DNA of 36,373 nt from PNAI01 sp964575715 (GTDB lineage: Bacteria > Pseudomonadota > Alphaproteobacteria > Rhizobiales > Xanthobacteraceae), in contig CAZNSG010000025.1 of the NCBI GenBank assembly GCA_964575715.1, positions 1-36,373 of the forward strand, given 5' to 3'. Below, piece after piece: positions 1-7,271 of the stretch. The first letter of the stretch is position 1, and each line of letters starts with the position of its first letter. The translations under genes were made by a program, and so were the position numbers. The notes beneath the pieces are model-generated. The model was given only the letters and a program-made list of their open reading frames with translations, was not told the origin of the DNA and did no database searches.

Positions 1-138
1 CAGCCCGATGCCCCACCCGGACGGCGTTCGGACCGCGGGGGGTCGACAGGGGGAGTAAATGCGAGCAATGAACAACTCGGATATGGCCGCTCCGATCGTG
101 TCGACATGCAGCAGTTGATCCAGAACACCAGACGATAG
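1..138 (+). CDS. cvpA: CvpA family protein, C-terminal tail (partial)
   Basis: An open frame enters from the left edge in frame 1 and stops at TAG 136-138, giving 45 residues that end in QQLIQNTRR. It is hydrophilic, glycine and arginine rich, and has no membrane segment. In Bradyrhizobium relatives the colicin V production protein gene cvpA lies directly before purF and ends in a similar polar tail (GYG..SDR followed by a short helix). The assignment rests on gene order and this tail; the membrane-spanning part that would prove it is outside the window. The frame ends 29 nt before the purF start, so the two are probably co-transcribed. Confidence 0.55.
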   Translation, partial: QPDAPPGRRSDRGGSTGGVNASNEQLGYGRSDRVDMQQLIQNTRR

Positions 139-168
139 TACACGAAGGGCCAAGTACACGAAGGGCCA
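137..168 (+). repeat. 16-bp perfect tandem duplication before purF
   Basis: AGTACACGAAGGGCCA occurs twice back to back (137-152 and 153-168). The last A of the second copy is the A of the purF ATG. Each copy has a GAAGGG Shine-Dalgarno-like core, so the ribosome-binding region has been duplicated. The first copy starts within the TAG stop of the preceding frame. Confidence 0.85.
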
Positions 169-1643
169 TGGACGAGCCGATGGACCAGGCTGAAGTACTC
201 GATCTCGATTCCGACCGCCTGCGCGAAGAATGCGGCGTGTTCGGCATATTCGGCCATCCCGACGCCGCCGCCATCACCGCGTTGGGCCTGCACGCCCTCC
301 AGCATCGCGGCCAGGAGGCCGCCGGCATCGTTTCCTTCGACGGCAAGCGCTTTCATTCCGAACGCCGGCTCGGCCTGGTCGGCGATACCTTTTCCCGCCG
401 CGAGGTGATCGACCGGCTGCCCGGCAACGCGGCGACTGGTCATGTGCGCTATTCCACCACCGGCGAGACCATCTTGCGCAACGTGCAGCCGCTGTTCGCC
501 GAGCTCGAAGGCGGCGGCTTCGCCATCGGCCACAACGGCAACTTGACCAACGGGATCACGCTCCGCCGCATGCTGGTGCGCGAAGGCGCGATGATGCAGT
601 CGACCACCGATACCGAGGTGATCCTGCATCTGGTCGCGCGCGCGCGCCGCAATCGTTTTGTCGATCGCTTTGTCGAGGGCCTGCGCCAGCTCGAAGGCGC
701 CTATGCCTTCGTCGGCCTGACCAACAAGAAGCTGATCGGCGCGCGCGATCCGCTCGGCATCCGGCCGCTGGTGTATGGCAAGCTCGACGGCTGCCCGATC
801 CTGGCCTCGGAAACCTGCGCGCTCGACATCATCGGCGCCAAATACATTCGCGACGTCGAAAACGGCGAGGTGCTGGTGTTCGACGAGGACGGCGCCCACA
901 CTCACAAGCCGTTCCCGCCGATGGCGCCGCGGCCGTGCATCTTCGAATACATCTATTTCGCGCGGCCCGATTCCATCGTCGGCGGCCGGCCGGTCTACGA
1001 CGTGCGCAAACGCTTGGGCGCGGAACTCGCGCACGAGGCGCCAGCGGCAGCCGACGTGATCGTGCCGGTGCCGGATTCCGGCGTGCCGGCGGCGATCGGC
1101 TTTGCGCAAGCCGCAGGGATTCCCTACGAGCTCGGCATTATCCGCAATCACTACGTCGGCCGCACCTTCATCGAGCCCACGCAGCACATCCGGGCGCTCG
1201 GCGTACGCTTAAAGCATAGCGCCAATCGCGCGGTGGTGGCGGGCCAGCGCATCGTGCTGGTCGACGATTCGATCGTGCGCGGCACGACCTCGACAAAAAT
1301 CGTGCAGATGATGCGCGAGGCCGGCGCCAAGGAAGTGCATTTCCGCATTGCCTCGCCCCCGATCACGCATCCCGACTATTACGGCATCGACACGCCCGAG
1401 CGCGACAAGCTACTCGCTGCCACCCACGATCTCGAAGGCATGCGAAAATTCATCGGCGCGGATTCGCTCGCCTTCCTCTCGGTACCGGGCATCTATCGCG
1501 CCATGGGTTTTGAGGCGCGCGATCCCGTCCGCCCGCAATTCACCGATCACTGCTTTACCGGCGAATACCCGACCGGCCTCACCGACCTCGCCGCCAAGGA
1601 TTCTTCGCCGCGCCAATTGTCGCTGCTGGCGGAAGCGAGCTGA
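168..1643 (+). CDS. purF: Amidophosphoribosyltransferase
   Basis: First committed enzyme of de novo purine synthesis: glutamine plus PRPP gives 5-phosphoribosylamine; cytosolic. The 491-residue protein has the class II glutamine amidotransferase domain first: Cys22 in REECGVFGIFGH is the N-terminal nucleophile expected after removal of a 21-residue propeptide, followed by the HNGNLTN glutamine-site motif. The type I phosphoribosyltransferase domain follows, with the PRPP loop VLVDDSIVRGTT around residues 364-375. Length is normal for the family. The chosen ATG follows a duplicated GAAGGG element. It probably shares a transcript with the cvpA-like gene upstream; a palindromic repeat follows the stop and may end transcription. 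Confidence 0.97.
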   Translation: MDEPMDQAEVLDLDSDRLREECGVFGIFGHPDAAAITALGLHALQHRGQEAAGIVSFDGKRFHSERRLGLVGDTFSRREVIDRLPGNAATGHVRYSTTGETILRNVQPLFAELEGGGFAIGHNGNLTNGITLRRMLVREGAMMQSTTDTEVILHLVARARRNRFVDRFVEGLRQLEGAYAFVGLTNKKLIGARDPLGIRPLVYGKLDGCPILASETCALDIIGAKYIRDVENGEVLVFDEDGAHTHKPFPPMAPRPCIFEYIYFARPDSIVGGRPVYDVRKRLGAELAHEAPAAADVIVPVPDSGVPAAIGFAQAAGIPYELGIIRNHYVGRTFIEPTQHIRALGVRLKHSANRAVVAGQRIVLVDDSIVRGTTSTKIVQMMREAGAKEVHFRIASPPITHPDYYGIDTPERDKLLAATHDLEGMRKFIGADSLAFLSVPGIYRAMGFEARDPVRPQFTDHCFTGEYPTGLTDLAAKDSSPRQLSLLAEAS

Positions 1644-1658
1644 CGCGCAGCGTCATCC

Positions 1659-1826
1659 TGGGGCGCGCCGATCTCGGGTTTACCCGAGATCGGATCTTAA
1701 GAATCCAAGTCGGCCAAGGCCGACTTGGATGGCGGCGAACCCGGGATCCATCGCTCGATCATTTGAATTCTCCGAAGCTGGTGGCTATGGATTCCGGCTC
1801 TCGCTTCGCTCGGCCGGAATGACAAG
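1659..1826. repeat. Composite palindromic intergenic repeat (copy 1)
   Basis: Between purF and the SDR fragment lie two strong hairpins. The first, 1670-1691, has 10-bp arms (GATCTCGGGT) around TT. The second, 1703-1730, has 13-bp arms (ATCCAAGTCGGCC) around AA. After them come GGGATCCAT and TATGGATTCCGG segments and a CCGG..CGGAATGAC end. The same block architecture recurs at 9690-9848, and the 22-nt hairpin of 1670-1691 is present there as its exact reverse complement. It resembles the REP-like elements common in Bradyrhizobium-type genomes and could also terminate purF. Confidence 0.75.
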
Positions 1827-1835
1827 AGAAAATTG

Positions 1836-2102
1836 ATGTCGAAGCCCCTCGCCTCCCGCATCGCGCTGGTCACTGGCGCTTCGCGCGGCATCGGATACGC
1901 CACGGCGCTCGCGCTGGCGCGCTCAGGCGCGCATGTGGTCGCGACCGCGCGAACCGTGGGCGGGCTTGAGGAACTCGACGACGCCATCAAGGCCCTGGGT
2001 GGTGCTGCAACGCTGGTGCCGCTCGACCGGGGCGATAACGACGGTGCCGCCCGGCGCGTGAACGCGCACATGGCGCGTCGAAGACGCGCGCGAACACGCT
2101 GA
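1836..2102 (+). pseudogene. Truncated SDR 5'-end duplicate
   Basis: This frame encodes the first about 73 residues of the SDR at 3391, including the nucleotide-binding TGASRGIG motif and the ATARTVGGLEELDDAIKALG stretch. DNA identity to that gene is roughly 90 percent by eye. Similarity ends near 2054, after which the frame runs into an arginine-rich tail and stops. No catalytic YxxxK remains, so it cannot be an active dehydrogenase. The fragment and the intact copy flank the VapBC-like pair and a folded non-coding region, so the insertion either duplicated or carried the gene's 5' end. Confidence 0.88.
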
Positions 2103-2116
2103 TGGCTCAGCCCGCT

Positions 2117-2512
2117 CTACAACGCCCTCACCTTGACCTTCGTCTTCTTCGCCACCGCCATTAGCTTCATGTCGTCGGTCACTAATTCCAAATTCTCGCG
2201 CTCGGCCAGCGCCAGATAGAAGCAGTCGTAGATCGGATGGTCGAGTTCACCCGCGATGGCGGCCGCGCGCGGCGCCAACGATTCAAGATCGGCCAAGCGC
2301 AGATGCTCGGGCAACGCGCGCATCGCCTCCTGGACTTGCCGCGCCGTCACGATCTTGCGGCGCTGCTTCTTCCACATCGCATTGCCGACCTCGGCCATGA
2401 TGAGCGCTGGCGCCATGCACTCCTCGGCGAGATAGATGGCGCGGGCGCGATCCGACAACTCCTCGTCGGCGACCCATTTCGCCGCGACAGAAGCGTCCAC
2501 CACGACGGTCAT
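2117..2512 (-). CDS. vapC: VapC-family PIN-domain toxin
   Basis: A 131-residue PIN-domain protein, the family of Mg-dependent ribonuclease toxins that cleave tRNA, rRNA or mRNA. Acidic residues expected for the active site are visible: Asp6 in VVVDASV, Glu41 in LIMAEVGN, Asp96 in IYDCFYLALA and Asp113/114 in VTDDMKL. The start codon overlaps the stop of the antitoxin gene by 4 nt (2509-2512), the usual translational coupling in these modules. The target RNA cannot be told from sequence. The module sits in a 1.3-kb insertion between an SDR fragment and the intact SDR. Confidence 0.92.
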   Translation of the reverse strand: MTVVVDASVAAKWVADEELSDRARAIYLAEECMAPALIMAEVGNAMWKKQRRKIVTARQVQEAMRALPEHLRLADLESLAPRAAAIAGELDHPIYDCFYLALAERENLELVTDDMKLMAVAKKTKVKVRAL

Positions 2513-2745
2513 CGGCTGTCGCGGTCTTCGCGGATAAGATCGGTCGAGTCGACCTCGGAATAAGGTGACATCCCGCGGATGCGGTCTAGTTGCTGGATCA
2601 GCTCCTTGCGGCTCGGTTTAACGAAGCTGGTGAGCGCCTCCCGCGCCGTTTCGTTCACGGACGTCCCTCTCGCGGCGGCCTTTTCCTTCAGCCGCCGGGC
2701 TATGTCCTCGTCAACGTTGCGGATCAGAATGTCCACCATCGTCAT
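2509..2745 (-). CDS. vapB: FitA/VapB-type ribbon-helix-helix antitoxin
   Basis: A 78-residue antitoxin whose N-terminus (ILIRNVDEDIARRLKEKAAARG) fits the FitA-like ribbon-helix-helix DNA-binding fold, followed by a flexible acidic tail (YSEVDSTDLIREDRDSR) that normally wraps the toxin. It overlaps the downstream PIN-toxin start by 4 nt. Two ATGs are possible: 2745, or 2739 (MVDIL). The second has a GGGAG ribosome-binding core about 8 nt upstream and is the better placed. The 12-bp palindrome at 2812-2823 upstream is a plausible site for autoregulation. Confidence 0.88.
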   Translation of the reverse strand: MTMVDILIRNVDEDIARRLKEKAAARGTSVNETAREALTSFVKPSRKELIQQLDRIRGMSPYSEVDSTDLIREDRDSR

Positions 2746-2746
2746 C

Positions 2747-2782
2747 GCTCCCTCGGCTCCCTCGGCTCCCTCGGCCCCCTCG
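2747..2782 (-). repeat. 9-bp tandem repeat over the vapB ribosome-binding region
   Basis: GCTCCCTCG is repeated three times perfectly and a fourth time with one change. Read on the minus strand it is a run of CGAGGGAGC units, each carrying a GAGGGAG Shine-Dalgarno-like core, directly before the antitoxin start. Changes in copy number could alter translation of the antitoxin. Confidence 0.8.
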
Positions 2783-2811
2783 CCAATTTCCTTGCTATCA
2801 ACATGATATCA

Positions 2812-2823
2812 TGCTTTGGATTC
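2812..2823. promoter_or_regulatory. Palindrome, candidate vapBC operator
   Basis: CATGATATCATG is a perfect 12-bp palindrome in a locally AT-rich stretch about 70-85 nt upstream of the vapB start. Ribbon-helix-helix antitoxins typically repress their own promoter by binding such palindromes. The function is inferred from position. Confidence 0.5.
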
Positions 2824-2929
2824 GTTTTCAATCCAAACTTGACTTTATTCCCAAGGTCTTTATTCCTATTTACATTCCACTCTTCCGAGGGCGTTCTCAT
2901 GAGACGCATGACAGCGGAGTGGGATGCGG

Positions 2930-3290
2930 CGCCTGCGGATTTGGCCCCGTCAGCCAAGCTCCCGGGAGGCCTCGGGACCCCGCTCTACGGACACTACGAT
3001 CCGTGCGCAGGGAGCCTGCTGGACGGCCGGAACGCGGTTCGTTCCGGTTCGCAAACGCGGCCCGAGGTTAGTGCGGGGTTTCGGCCTCGCGCCAAAACGC
3101 CGCGGTGAAGCGCCGAAAGGCGCGCCGGTCCGCGTCATGGGCCGCCGGTCCCTTCCGATGAAGGGACCGGCCTCACCGCAAGGTTGGGCCACGGGGTGCG
3201 GCGATCCGCGCCAGCGCCAATCGGCGCTTCACCCCCTCGGACTTAACTCCGGGCGGGACACGGCAAGACCGGCGGCCGGGCGCCGCTAAA
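2930..3290. ncRNA. Strongly folded non-coding region, candidate structured RNA
   Basis: About 360 nt with no convincing gene but dense complementarity. 3144-3171 is a perfect 12-bp hairpin with a CGAT loop. GTGAAGCGCC (3105-3114) pairs with GGCGCTTCAC (3223-3232) and encloses it. 3110-3123 (GCGCCGAAAGGCGC) and 3213-3226 (GCGCCAATCGGCGC) are competing local hairpins. I do not recognise it as tmRNA, RNase P, 6S or SRP RNA. Strand is uncertain: arginine/proline-rich reading frames exist on both strands but look like GC-rich by-products. It belongs to the insertion between the two SDR copies. Confidence 0.35.
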
Positions 3291-3390
3291 AACCCCGGGC
3301 GATGACGCTTGGTTTGACGTTTGATTATACGACAATCGGAACGGTGATAGTTACGCGCGAGCAACAATTGAGCACTATGGAATAAAAAAT

Positions 3391-4134
3391 ATGCCGATAA
3401 AGCCACTTTCCAACCGTATCGCGCTCATCACCGGCGCTTCGCGCGGCATCGGATATGCCGCAGCGCTGGCGCTGGCGCGCGCCGGCACGCATGTCGTGGC
3501 GACCGCGCGCACCGTGGGCGGGCTTGAGGAACTCGACGACGCCATCAAGGCCCTGGGCGGCGCGGCAACGCTGGTGCCGCTCGACCTGCGCGACCACGAT
3601 GGCATCGCCCGCCTCGCCGCGAAGCTCGGTGAGCGTTATCGCCGGCTCGACATTCTTATCGGCAACGCCGGCATCGGCGGCCCCAATTCGCCGCTCGATC
3701 ACGTTCAGCCGCCGGACTGGGACGAAGTCATCGCCATCAATGTCACCGCCAACTGGCAGCTCATCCGCCACCTGCACGCGCTGCTCCTGCTCTCCGACGC
3801 CGGGCGCGTCGTGTTTCTCACCTCGGGCTCGGCCTCGAACGCGCGCGCCTATCGCGGCCCCTACTCGGTTTCCAAGGCCGCGCTGGAGACGCTCGCGCGC
3901 ACCTACGCCAACGAAACCGCTTCGACCGCTATCAAGGTCAATCTGTTAAACCCCGGGCCCACGCGCACGCGCATGCGCGCCACCGTCATGCCGGGCGAAG
4001 ACCCGGCGACGCTGCCGACGGCCGAAGAGATCGCGGAGAAGATCGTGCCGCTCTGCCTGCCGAGTTTTCAGGACAGCGGCAAGCTCTACGACTGCCGCGC
4101 CGGCAAGCTTATGTCGTTCCGTGCGCCGGCGTAA
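3391..4134 (+). CDS. Short-chain dehydrogenase/reductase
   Basis: A 247-residue classical SDR, predicted NAD(P)-dependent oxidoreductase of unknown substrate, cytosolic. The Rossmann glycine motif is TGASRGIG (residues about 14-21), then the structural NAG of IGNAGIGG, the catalytic Ser in TSGSAS, and the Tyr/Lys pair in PYSVSKAA. Length and motifs are complete. In related genomes an SDR lies between purF and der, matching this position. Its own 5' end is duplicated as a fragment at 1836, so the original promoter next to purF is now separated from it by a TA module. The local upstream sequence is AT-rich (AATAAAAAAT before the ATG). Confidence 0.93.
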   Translation: MPIKPLSNRIALITGASRGIGYAAALALARAGTHVVATARTVGGLEELDDAIKALGGAATLVPLDLRDHDGIARLAAKLGERYRRLDILIGNAGIGGPNSPLDHVQPPDWDEVIAINVTANWQLIRHLHALLLLSDAGRVVFLTSGSASNARAYRGPYSVSKAALETLARTYANETASTAIKVNLLNPGPTRTRMRATVMPGEDPATLPTAEEIAEKIVPLCLPSFQDSGKLYDCRAGKLMSFRAPA

Positions 4135-4155
4135 CGATTTTGCTTGGGCCGCGCC

Positions 4156-5526
4156 CTACCTCTTCTTCCCTTTCCCCGCATACGGATTTTCCTTCTCCCG
4201 CAACGTGATGCGGATCGGCGTGCCGGGAAGATTGAATTTTTCGCGCAGCGCATTGACCAGATAGCGCACATAAGCGTCGGGAATGGCGTCGGCGCGGGTG
4301 CAGAACAAGATGAAGCTCGGCGGGCGCGCCTTCGCCTGCGTAATGTAGTTGAGCTTGAGCCGCCGGCCCGATACCGCCGGCGGCGGATTTTCGTCCAGCG
4401 CCTGCTCCAGAAAACGATTGAGCGCGCGCGTCGGCACGCGCTTGTTCCATATCTCGTGCGCATCGACCACCGCCTGCATCAGCCGGTCGAGCCCCTCGCC
4501 GGTGAGCCCCGAGACGCCGACCAGCGGCGCGCCCTTGACCTGCGCCAAGCGCTGATCGGCCTCCGCGCGCAGCTTGCCGAGCGCGCCCGCCTTGCGCTCG
4601 GCGATATCCCATTTGCTCATGCCGATGACCAGCGCGCGGCCCTCGCGCTCGGTCAGGTCGGCGATGCGCAAGTCCTGGTCCTCGAACGAGTTTTGCGAAT
4701 CCATCAGCAGTACCACCACATCGGCAAAGCGAATGGCATTGAGCGCATCGCCGACCGAGAGCTTTTCGAGTTTCTCCTGCACCTTCGGGCGGCGGCGCAT
4801 GCCGGCGGTATCGTAGAGCAGAAAATTCCGGCCATGCCATGCCAGATCGACCGCAATGGCATCGCGCGTGATCCCGGCCTCCGGGCCGGTGAGCAGACGC
4901 TCCTCGCCGATCAGCCGGTTGATCAGCGTCGACTTGCCGGCATTGGGCCGCCCGACCACGGCCACGCGAATGGGCCGCGCACTGTCATGGCTTTGCGCAA
5001 TCGCATCGTCATCGACCGGCGGCGCGGTTTGCTCCGGCAGCGCCTCGCGCAGGGCGGCATAGAGATCGGCCATGCCCTCGTTGTGCTCGGCCGAGATCGC
5101 GACCGGCTCGCCCAGGCCGAGCGCGTAAGCCTCAAGCCGGCCGGATTCGCCCGCCTTGGATTCGCATTTATTGGCGACCAGAATCGCAGGCTTGCCGGAG
5201 CGGCGCACCAGATCGGCGAAAACCTTGTCGGCCGGCATCGCGCCCGCGCGCGCATCGACCAGAAAGAACACCGCATCCGCGGTCTGCAATGCCAGCTTGG
5301 TTTGCGCCAGCATGCGGCCGGCAAGACTCTCGGCGGCGGCATCCTCAAGTCCGGCGGTATCGATCACCTTGAAGCGCAGATCGCCGAGCCGCCCCTCGCC
5401 TTCGCGCCGGTCGCGCGTAACGCCGGGCCGATCGTCGACCAGCGCCAGGCGCCGGCCAACCAGCCGGTTGAACAGCGTCGATTTGCCGACGTTGGGCCGG
5501 CCGACGATGGCGATGGTGAAATTCAT
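4156..5526 (-). CDS. der: Ribosome biogenesis GTPase Der (EngA)
   Basis: Essential double-GTPase that helps mature the 50S ribosomal subunit. The 456-residue protein has two tandem G domains. The first begins with GRPNVGKST at residues 9-17, with DTAGLE and NKCES later. The second begins with GRPNAGKST near residue 188, with DTAGMRRR and MSKWD. A C-terminal KH-like domain (RRLKLNYITQAKARPPSFILF) ends in a basic tail GKGKKR. Size and motif order are typical. It converges with the SDR upstream in coordinates (22-nt gap) and is encoded on the same strand as the lipoprotein, TPR and panB genes, a conserved order in Bradyrhizobium relatives. Confidence 0.97.
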   Translation of the reverse strand: MNFTIAIVGRPNVGKSTLFNRLVGRRLALVDDRPGVTRDRREGEGRLGDLRFKVIDTAGLEDAAAESLAGRMLAQTKLALQTADAVFFLVDARAGAMPADKVFADLVRRSGKPAILVANKCESKAGESGRLEAYALGLGEPVAISAEHNEGMADLYAALREALPEQTAPPVDDDAIAQSHDSARPIRVAVVGRPNAGKSTLINRLIGEERLLTGPEAGITRDAIAVDLAWHGRNFLLYDTAGMRRRPKVQEKLEKLSVGDALNAIRFADVVVLLMDSQNSFEDQDLRIADLTEREGRALVIGMSKWDIAERKAGALGKLRAEADQRLAQVKGAPLVGVSGLTGEGLDRLMQAVVDAHEIWNKRVPTRALNRFLEQALDENPPPAVSGRRLKLNYITQAKARPPSFILFCTRADAIPDAYVRYLVNALREKFNLPGTPIRITLREKENPYAGKGKKR

Positions 5527-5619
5527 GTTGCGGCCCGCGCTATGCGCCGAACCTGCTCCGAGCCGTTGGCAAATTTTTCTAGCGCGGAATCAAGTTGAAC
5601 GTACACGGCAACCACTTCA

Positions 5620-5815
5620 CTTAGCCTCCCCCTGAAAGGGGGAGGTCGCCCGCCCAACGGGTCCGGCCAAAGGCCGGCCCGATGGTAAACTCCGCCCGAA
5701 GGGCGAAGGCATGGCGGGTGGGGGTCGAATGCAGCGCAACATATCAATTCTGTGCAGCAAATCGAATCAGTAATGACCCCCCACCCTACCCTCCCCCTTT
5801 CAGGGGGAGGGAAAA
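5620..5815. repeat. Palindromic CCTCCCCCT/AGGGGGAGG repeat element
   Basis: This non-coding stretch of about 310 bases between der and the lipoprotein gene is mostly one inverted-repeat element. It begins with a hairpin CCTCCCCCTGAAAGGGGGAGG (5625-5645) and ends with CCCTCCCCCTTTCAGGGGGAGGG (about 5789-5811). Internally, GGGTGGGGGTC (about 5719-5729) faces GACCCCCCACCC (about 5775-5786). Similar GC-rich elements are scattered in many rhizobial genomes. The hairpin followed by an A/T run may also terminate the lipoprotein transcript. Confidence 0.7.
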
Positions 5816-5841
5816 ACATCGACGGTCAGCTTGATACCGCT

Positions 5842-6375
5842 CTAGCGCGAGAATGTGTCGGGGGGCGGCGCGCTCGGCCATAGCGTGGGGACTTGCGCGC
5901 CGCCCGGTGCGGAAGACGTGCCCGGCCAGGACGGCGGTTGCGGCGCCGATTGTTGCGTCGCCTGCTGTGGCGCCTGCTGTTGTGGCGGCTGCTGCGTTTG
6001 CTGGGCCGCAGGCGGCGTTGGCCATGATGAGGGCGGCGGCACATTCGAACTCGGTTGCACCGTGATACTGGTCGCTGGCGCGCGCGTGGGTACGGCTACG
6101 GTCGTGGCGCGCGGCGCTGGCTTGGCTTTGGGCTTTTCCGCCGGCGTTACCACCACTGCGGGCTGTTGCGGTTCGGGCGGCGCCCGGTAGCCGCGTACGA
6201 GTTCAGGCGGCACGCCTTGCGGCACGCCCGGCACGCCTTCTGAGAACACTGGCTTACGCTCGCCCGGCAGCGGCTTTTTGGTGTCGAAGAGATTCTCCAG
6301 GCTTTCGCATCCCGCGAGCGAAAGGCCGAGCGCAAGCGCGCCCGCAATTCGCATGGCATGAACGTAATGACGCAT
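5842..6375 (-). CDS. Proline/glutamine-rich lipoprotein, unknown function
   Basis: A 177-residue protein with a signal peptide (HAMRIAGALALGLSLAGC) whose lipobox LAGC predicts lipid attachment at Cys and transport to the envelope. After it comes a conserved-looking segment (LFDTKKPLPGERKPVF..GVPPELVRGY), then a low-complexity tail rich in Pro, Gln and Ala that is probably disordered. I do not recognise a domain. Some rhizobial BamB proteins carry a similar LENLFDTKKPLPG start, but no beta-propeller follows here, so it may be a remodelled relative or an independent lipoprotein. ATG at 6375 or 6354 could be used; both keep the signal peptide. It lies downstream of the TPR gene on the same strand. 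Confidence 0.8.
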   Translation of the reverse strand: MRHYVHAMRIAGALALGLSLAGCESLENLFDTKKPLPGERKPVFSEGVPGVPQGVPPELVRGYRAPPEPQQPAVVVTPAEKPKAKPAPRATTVAVPTRAPATSITVQPSSNVPPPSSWPTPPAAQQTQQPPQQQAPQQATQQSAPQPPSWPGTSSAPGGAQVPTLWPSAPPPDTFSR

Positions 6376-6382
6376 GGCTATC

Positions 6383-6418
6383 CTCAACTCTTGCCTCAAC
6401 TCTTGCCTCAACTCTTGC
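6383..6418 (-). repeat. 12-bp tandem repeat over a stop codon
   Basis: CTCAACTCTTGC is repeated three times exactly (6383-6394, 6395-6406, 6407-6418). On the minus strand each unit reads GCAAGAGTTGAG. The first unit in transcription order supplies the final Lys-Ser-stop of the YfgM-like gene; the other two fill the gap before the lipoprotein start. Confidence 0.9.
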
Positions 6419-7061
6419 CGTCGCCGCCGATCAGCGTCATCAGCATCTCGGCTTGGCTGCGTGTGGTGGCTGGCGTCTCGATATCGCCCAGAATTGTCAC
6501 CAACCAGAGCCGTGTGGCGGTCATGTCGTTCGCCCGCCAAGCTGAAAGCGCAAGCAGCGCGCGCGCGCTATGCCGAAACGTCCGATCCAACTTGGTCAGC
6601 GGCTCGATCCGGCGGCGTAACTCGTCATACGAAGCGGTATCGACCACAAGATAGCCCGCGCGCAAGGCTGCTTCGTCCTGCAGCACGGCCCCGAGTGAGC
6701 TATTGCCCGCGAGCGCGTCGTACGCGGCGACGGCGGCGCTGGGATCGCGCTGCGCCAATTCGGTCGCTTCGCGCAACGCCGCGAGTGAGCGATAACTTGC
6801 GGTGCCTTCCTTCGCGAGCTTCGCGAAAGCGGTTCCGGCCTCTTCGTGCTTGCCCTGTTCGCCGAGCACAAGCGCCGCGGTGAAGGCAGCGCCCGCTTCC
6901 GCCGAGAGCTTGGCTTGCCACCATTGGTAGCCGCGCCAGCCGCCCACCCCGGCAACAAAAAGAAAGGCGAGCAGGACGAGATATCCGCCATAGCGCTCCC
7001 ACAACTTTTTGAGCTGCTCGCGGCGAACTGCCTCATCGACTTCCCGAAAGATATCGGACAC
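6408..7061 (-). CDS. YfgM-like membrane-anchored tetratricopeptide protein
   Basis: A 217-residue inner-membrane protein with a cytoplasmic N-terminus (MSDIFREVDEAVRREQLKK), one transmembrane helix (YLVLLAFLFVAGVGGWRGY, about residues 26-45) and a periplasmic helical-repeat domain. This matches the YfgM/TPR_21 family, ancillary to the SecYEG translocon and periplasmic chaperone networks in E. coli. The family role is known; its role here is inferred. It lies between panB and the lipoprotein gene. Its stop codon is inside a 12-bp tandem repeat, and its upstream region carries a five-unit CTTAAG repeat. Confidence 0.88.
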   Translation of the reverse strand: MSDIFREVDEAVRREQLKKLWERYGGYLVLLAFLFVAGVGGWRGYQWWQAKLSAEAGAAFTAALVLGEQGKHEEAGTAFAKLAKEGTASYRSLAALREATELAQRDPSAAVAAYDALAGNSSLGAVLQDEAALRAGYLVVDTASYDELRRRIEPLTKLDRTFRHSARALLALSAWRANDMTATRLWLVTILGDIETPATTRSQAEMLMTLIGGDGKS

Positions 7062-7109
7062 GAAGGTTCTCCCGCCGCTGACCGCCCGAACGGCGACTTA
7101 TGACTACGT

Positions 7110-7179
7110 ACTTAAGACCAGGTACTTAAGACCAAGTGCTTAAGGCCAAGTGCTTAAGACCAAGTGCTTAAGACCATGT
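7110..7179. repeat. Five 14-bp tandem repeats with CTTAAG palindromes
   Basis: Five near-identical 14-mers (consensus RCTTAAGACCAAGT) run without spacers from 7110 to 7179. Each contains the palindrome CTTAAG. They lie 49 nt upstream of the YfgM-like start and downstream of panB. Differences between units are one or two bases. The regular spacing of palindromes could form a protein-binding array or simply be a slippage-generated minisatellite. Confidence 0.9.
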
Positions 7180-7271
7180 AGAGGCTGATAAAATATTGAT
7201 GTGGCAGAGGCAAGGCAAACCTCTTCGATGCGAGTGCCAGAAAGCCCGCTGGGGCGAGCTTTTTGCCAACC

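Noticed and set aside
2950..3192. An 80-codon minus-strand frame in the folded region of the vapBC insertion
   Set aside because: Composition is Arg/Pro/Gly rich and follows the GC hairpins; no domain or ribosome-binding site supports it. It could not be fully excluded, so the region is described as candidate RNA instead.
4144..5598. A 484-codon open frame on the plus strand opposite der
   Set aside because: It is the antisense shadow of der in GC-rich DNA; the der protein has full family motifs and the opposite frame has none.
5523..5819. A 98-codon minus-strand frame between der and the lipoprotein gene
   Set aside because: It is a translation of the palindromic repeat element and has no protein-like composition.
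7110..7179. CRISPR-like array
   Set aside because: The 14-bp units follow one another without spacers, and no cas genes are present.
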